From Willaertia magna (Eukaryota > Heterolobosea > Eutetramitea > Acrasida > Naegleriidae), in contig CADWAF010002106.1 in NCBI GenBank assembly GCA_902984215.1, positions 108,398 to 172,397 on the forward strand: DNA of 64,000 nt, written 5' to 3'. The stretch's first letter is position 1. Every line of letters starts with the position of its first letter. Below the pieces are notes generated by a model. The model did no database searches. It was not told the origin of the DNA and was given only the letters and a program-made list of their open reading frames with translations. Shown piece after piece: positions 61,178-64,000 of this stretch. The position numbers were made by a program, and so were the translations under genes.

Positions 61178-63073
61178 TTAATCAGTTGGTGCCACTAATC
61201 CATTTTCTGTTGGTTTTAATAAATATTCAAGAATGGATGGTGTCATTTCTTCAAGTAAATCCCATGCAACTTGTTTATCCTTGTCATGTGTTTCAACATA
61301 CCACTTCAATTTAGGTTCTGTACCACTGTTTCTTAAGGTAGCTGTTGCTCCATTTTCAAATGTAAAAGTAATCATTTCAGCTGAAGGAGTAGCTGGTAAA
61401 ACAGGAAGATGATCTTTTGTTGAGGTGTCATAATTCTTTGTTAAATCTCTTAATGAGGCAATCTTGAAATGTTTAGAACTATCCTTAATGGATGGAATAT
61501 ATGTTGGATATCCACCATTTTCAATGTGTCTTACTTGATCCATAACTTTGTGTAAGACATCAGTGTTTGGAGTAAAGAAGTAACGTGTTTTCATTGCAAA
61601 GAATCCATACTTCTTGTAAATATTTTCAATTTGATCAGAGAGTCTTGTAACTACTCCAGATTTATAATGGTGATGTGCCATTTCAGCAAATACAGCTGCA
61701 GCTCTAACACCATCCTTATCCAAAGAACAATCACCAACTAAAAATCCAATTTCTACTTCATAAGCAAATAAGAAATTGTAACCTTCTTTAATATATTGAT
61801 CTCCACGATTTCCAATCCATTTAAATCCAGTTAATGTTTCATCAAATTTAAATCCTTCATGTTGTGCCATAGCTCTTAAAATCTTTGAACTGACAGTACT
61901 TGCAATCATTACACACTTACTATAATCTTCATTTTGATGTTGTTTTTTATATTGTGTCCATACCCAATCAGCTAATAACATTGCAATTTCATTACCATTG
62001 TAAATTCTCCAAGTACCATCAACTTGTCTTTCAGCAACAGCTAAACGATCAGCATCTGGGTCATTTGCTAAGATTAGAATTGCACCTTCTTTTTCAGATT
62101 TTTCCATAGCTAACTTCAAAGCACCTTTTCCTTCTTCTGGATTTGGATATTTAACAGTTGTAAACTCTGGATCTGGATAGATTTGTTCTTCAACTGGAAC
62201 AAATTTTGGTAAACCATAAAGTTCAAAAGCTCTTGTCACGAATGGAAGACCAACACCATGCATTGCAGTGTAAGTAATCTTTTCATCAGAAAGTAAAGGT
62301 TTTCCATTACTATAATTATATTCACGAATTGCTTCCATATAATCGTCTTCTTGAGATTTTGTTGGATCTTTTAATAATGGTGAATCTTTCCAATTAGATA
62401 AATCTACAACATCTTCATCATCTGCACCACTTACATTAACATTTAAAATCTTTCTTACATCATCCCATACTTTTAAGTTTTGCATGATTAAATTAGAAAT
62501 ATATTCGTCAATAGGAGAAATAATTTGTGAACCATTTTCCCAATATAATTTATAACCATTATCTTGTTTAGGGTTATGACTTGCAGTGACCATAATTCCA
62601 GCAATACATCTTTCACCATTTACTTTCTTTTTATTTAAATTAGTAACAGCAAATGGTACTAAAGGTGTACAGACAATAGTTCTATATAAATAAACAGTGA
62701 AACCTTTTGTAAGAAAAACAGCAGCTGCTAAATGAGCAAATTGTTTAGAATGATGTCTTCCATCATAACCAATTACAATTGATATTTTACTTTTATCATT
62801 GACATCTTGGGTTTGTTGTTCAATATATTTACATAAGCCTTGAGATGTTTGAATAATAATTAATTCATTCATATTAGCAAAACCTGCTGCCATTAATGAT
62901 CTTAATCCAGCAGTACCAAATTCAATTCTTTTACTTAAATATTTATCTAACAATTTACTATCTTTATTATCTAAGAGATCTTTAATTTCTTTTCTTGTTC
63001 TTTCATATGGGTCATACTCTAACCATTGTTCTGCTAATTCAACTAAAGAAGAAGGAATTTCGTTGTTATTCAT
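61178..63073 (-). CDS. PGM2: Phosphopentomutase/phosphoglucomutase, PGM2-like
   Basis: A 631-residue intronless ORF of the alpha-D-phosphohexomutase family. It has FGTAGLRSLM, GYDGRHHS, the catalytic serine loop TASHNPKQDNGYK, the metal loop DPDADRLAVAE, the sugar loop (GFKWIGNRG) and the phosphate-binding RNSGTEPKLKWY. Insert pattern and length match PGM2 or PGM2L1 rather than PGM1 (about 560). PGM2 interconverts ribose-1-P and ribose-5-P and also glucose-1-P and glucose-6-P, linking nucleoside salvage with sugar metabolism. Confidence 0.94.
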   Translation of the reverse strand: MNNNEIPSSLVELAEQWLEYDPYERTRKEIKDLLDNKDSKLLDKYLSKRIEFGTAGLRSLMAAGFANMNELIIIQTSQGLCKYIEQQTQDVNDKSKISIVIGYDGRHHSKQFAHLAAAVFLTKGFTVYLYRTIVCTPLVPFAVTNLNKKKVNGERCIAGIMVTASHNPKQDNGYKLYWENGSQIISPIDEYISNLIMQNLKVWDDVRKILNVNVSGADDEDVVDLSNWKDSPLLKDPTKSQEDDYMEAIREYNYSNGKPLLSDEKITYTAMHGVGLPFVTRAFELYGLPKFVPVEEQIYPDPEFTTVKYPNPEEGKGALKLAMEKSEKEGAILILANDPDADRLAVAERQVDGTWRIYNGNEIAMLLADWVWTQYKKQHQNEDYSKCVMIASTVSSKILRAMAQHEGFKFDETLTGFKWIGNRGDQYIKEGYNFLFAYEVEIGFLVGDCSLDKDGVRAAAVFAEMAHHHYKSGVVTRLSDQIENIYKKYGFFAMKTRYFFTPNTDVLHKVMDQVRHIENGGYPTYIPSIKDSSKHFKIASLRDLTKNYDTSTKDHLPVLPATPSAEMITFTFENGATATLRNSGTEPKLKWYVETHDKDKQVAWDLLEEMTPSILEYLLKPTENGLVAPTD

Positions 63074-63227
63074 TTTTTTTTATTTAATTATTTAATTTCA
63101 TGCAGTAACTTTTTTGTTTTTAAAGAAATTAAATTGGCAGCAACAGAATTTGTTATTCGCTGAAAAAGACTCTCAATACCTTTGTCATCAGCACATTAAG
63201 GTTTATTGGTAAGTAGGCTTCTCCTAT

Positions 63228-63305
63228 TAGGCGTTTTATAATTTTAACCTCAATTAACTAAAACTTTTACCCTGGGTAAAAATTTTTTACCTAGTGTGTT
63301 TATAA
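63228..63305 (+). repeat. Transposon terminal sequence, right-hand element
   Basis: TAGGCGTTTTATAAT (63228-63242) and AAAATTTTTTACC followed by GTTTATAA match the end at 11571. A near-perfect dyad TTTTACCC-T-GGGTAAAA lies between (about 63264-63280), which could form a hairpin or bind a dimer. The base triplet before GGCG is TTA, the target duplication typical of Harbinger elements. Confidence 0.65.
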
Positions 63306-63380
63306 GAAAAAGAAGGTAGATGGGAGTAAATAAGGGTAAAAAATTCTTTATTGTAAATGTGAATATTCTTTGAAATAACC

Positions 63381-64000
63381 TCAAGCGTGTTTTAAATTAT
63401 AAAAACCCATTGAAATCATTAAACACAGCATTAATCTATCATTGCTGTGAATAAAAGTTCCTTCTTTTCCAATACTTTTACAATCTTTTAAATGCGAATT
63501 CAAATGTTCAATAGGAGATTGTTCAAATCTTGAAATTTTGTCAAAAACACGTTGGGCTGCTGTTTTTATTGATTTACTTTTAAATCCTGCTACTATATAT
63601 TGACTATGATTAAACGCTGAATCCCTAATAGCATATTTATTCTTTAATATATTATTAAATAATTCATTATAAACTGAAACAATATAATCATTAAAACTTC
63701 CTGGTATCATTGTTGTAAAAGCAATTATTTTCTTTGAATAATCCATTAAAATACTGGTCAACTTTCCATGTTCTAAATAATGACTATTATAATCATGTCG
63801 TTGACCTACAGCTGGTTTTTTTGTTTTAGTTATTGTATTATCTACAATACCAATTATGTCAGAATGTAATTTACTTGTTTGACAATTATCATCAAATTTA
63901 TTTTCAATAAATTGTAAAAAATAAAACGCTAAAATAAGTAAAATTTTATCTAGTATTTTAGATATTAAATAATTAGAACAATTAAAAATCATAGATATTT
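63381..64000 (-). CDS. DDE transposase (HARBI1/DDE_4-like), partial
   Basis: At least 203 residues; the frame is open at the window edge, so the true N-terminus is missing. The DDE_4 catalytic pattern is visible: IGIVDNTITKTKKP (first Asp), HYLEHGKLTSILMDY, TMIPGSFNDYIV (second Asp), and IEHLNSHLKDCKSI (third acidic residue, Glu). This arrangement matches PIF/Harbinger and IS5-like transposases. The frame runs 612 bases without a stop, so it may be intact and recently active. The 3' end is about 150 bp from the terminal sequence. Confidence 0.7.
   Translation of the reverse strand, partial: ISMIFNCSNYLISKILDKILLILAFYFLQFIENKFDDNCQTSKLHSDIIGIVDNTITKTKKPAVGQRHDYNSHYLEHGKLTSILMDYSKKIIAFTTMIPGSFNDYIVSVYNELFNNILKNKYAIRDSAFNHSQYIVAGFKSKSIKTAAQRVFDKISRFEQSPIEHLNSHLKDCKSIGKEGTFIHSNDRLMLCLMISMGFYNLKHA

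Larger units (their letters stand above)
63228..64000 (-). mobile_element. PIF/Harbinger-like transposon, partial at window edge
   Basis: This element starts with the shared terminal sequence and contains the 3' end of a DDE transposase transcribed toward that end. It runs out of the window. In the left element the intact gene (Myb-like) begins next to the terminus, whereas here the transposase ends next to it. Read as one family, this gives the order terminus, Myb-like gene, transposase, terminus. Confidence 0.6.

Noticed and set aside
1..64000. Alternative genetic code (TAA/TAG as Gln)
   Set aside because: TAA, TAG and TGA all end genes at expected positions (for example TGA at 29218, TAG at 55738), and conserved genes contain no in-frame stops.
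1..64000. CRISPR arrays, prokaryotic operons or ribosome-binding sites
   Set aside because: The sequence is eukaryotic: spliceosomal introns, Pol III tRNA signals and no evenly spaced direct repeats with unique spacers.

Overview
The window is nuclear DNA from an AT-rich unicellular eukaryote. Genes are packed on both strands, most have zero to five short GT-AG introns (about 40 to 90 bp), start codons commonly follow an A-run, and TAA, TAG and TGA all act as stops (standard code). Three genes point to a cell that builds flagella or centrioles: a DNAAF5/HEATR2-like dynein assembly factor, a WRAP73 orthologue and EB1. A free-living amoeboflagellate such as a heterolobosean (Naegleria-like) fits best. 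That is an inference, not proven by any one sequence.

Layout. 1-11 kb: a partial U-box protein, a C2-plus-kinase gene, a 1,472-residue surface protein with a TATA-box promoter, a nuclear-looking acidic protein, a membrane-anchored alpha/beta hydrolase, SAR1 and a mitochondrial-presequence protein. 11.57-13.77 kb: a decayed transposon whose end overlaps the stop codon of the mitochondrial gene, carrying a Myb/SANT-like gene followed by about 1.1 kb of extremely AT-rich DNA. 13.8-30 kb: SERCA calcium pump, 5-formyl-THF cyclo-ligase, DNAAF5, METTL23-like methyltransferase, LSM3, SF3A2, a prefoldin-like protein, EB1, a PH-like protein, a syntaxin-like protein, a 2H phosphoesterase, an intron-containing tRNA-Tyr and a coiled-coil protein. 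30-45 kb: HSPA12-like protein, GT61 glycosyltransferase, a Cache-domain cyclase-like protein, Kazal-like protein, WRAP73, a secreted glycoprotein, an nSMase-like phosphodiesterase, UCHL3-like hydrolase, a PPPDE-PITH fusion and a divergent Hsp70. 45-64 kb: a RAMA-domain protein, an SH3-DH-PH RhoGEF, several unknowns, RRP41, MRGBP/Eaf7, a long coiled-coil protein, PGM2, and at the right edge a second transposon end with a DDE transposase.

The two transposon ends, 51.7 kb apart, share their terminal sequence. One carries a Myb-like gene and the other a HARBI1/DDE_4-like transposase. Read together they look like one two-gene PIF/Harbinger-type family, which is the best candidate here for an undescribed system. 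The second notable pattern is a set of GC-rich E2F-like sites, one a perfect palindrome, just upstream of cytoskeletal, ciliary and cell-cycle genes. Other points worth following are a syntaxin-like protein with a syntaxin-17-type glycine hairpin but no visible SNARE motif, an apparently catalytically dead receptor cyclase, and convergent genes that share bases of their stop codons.
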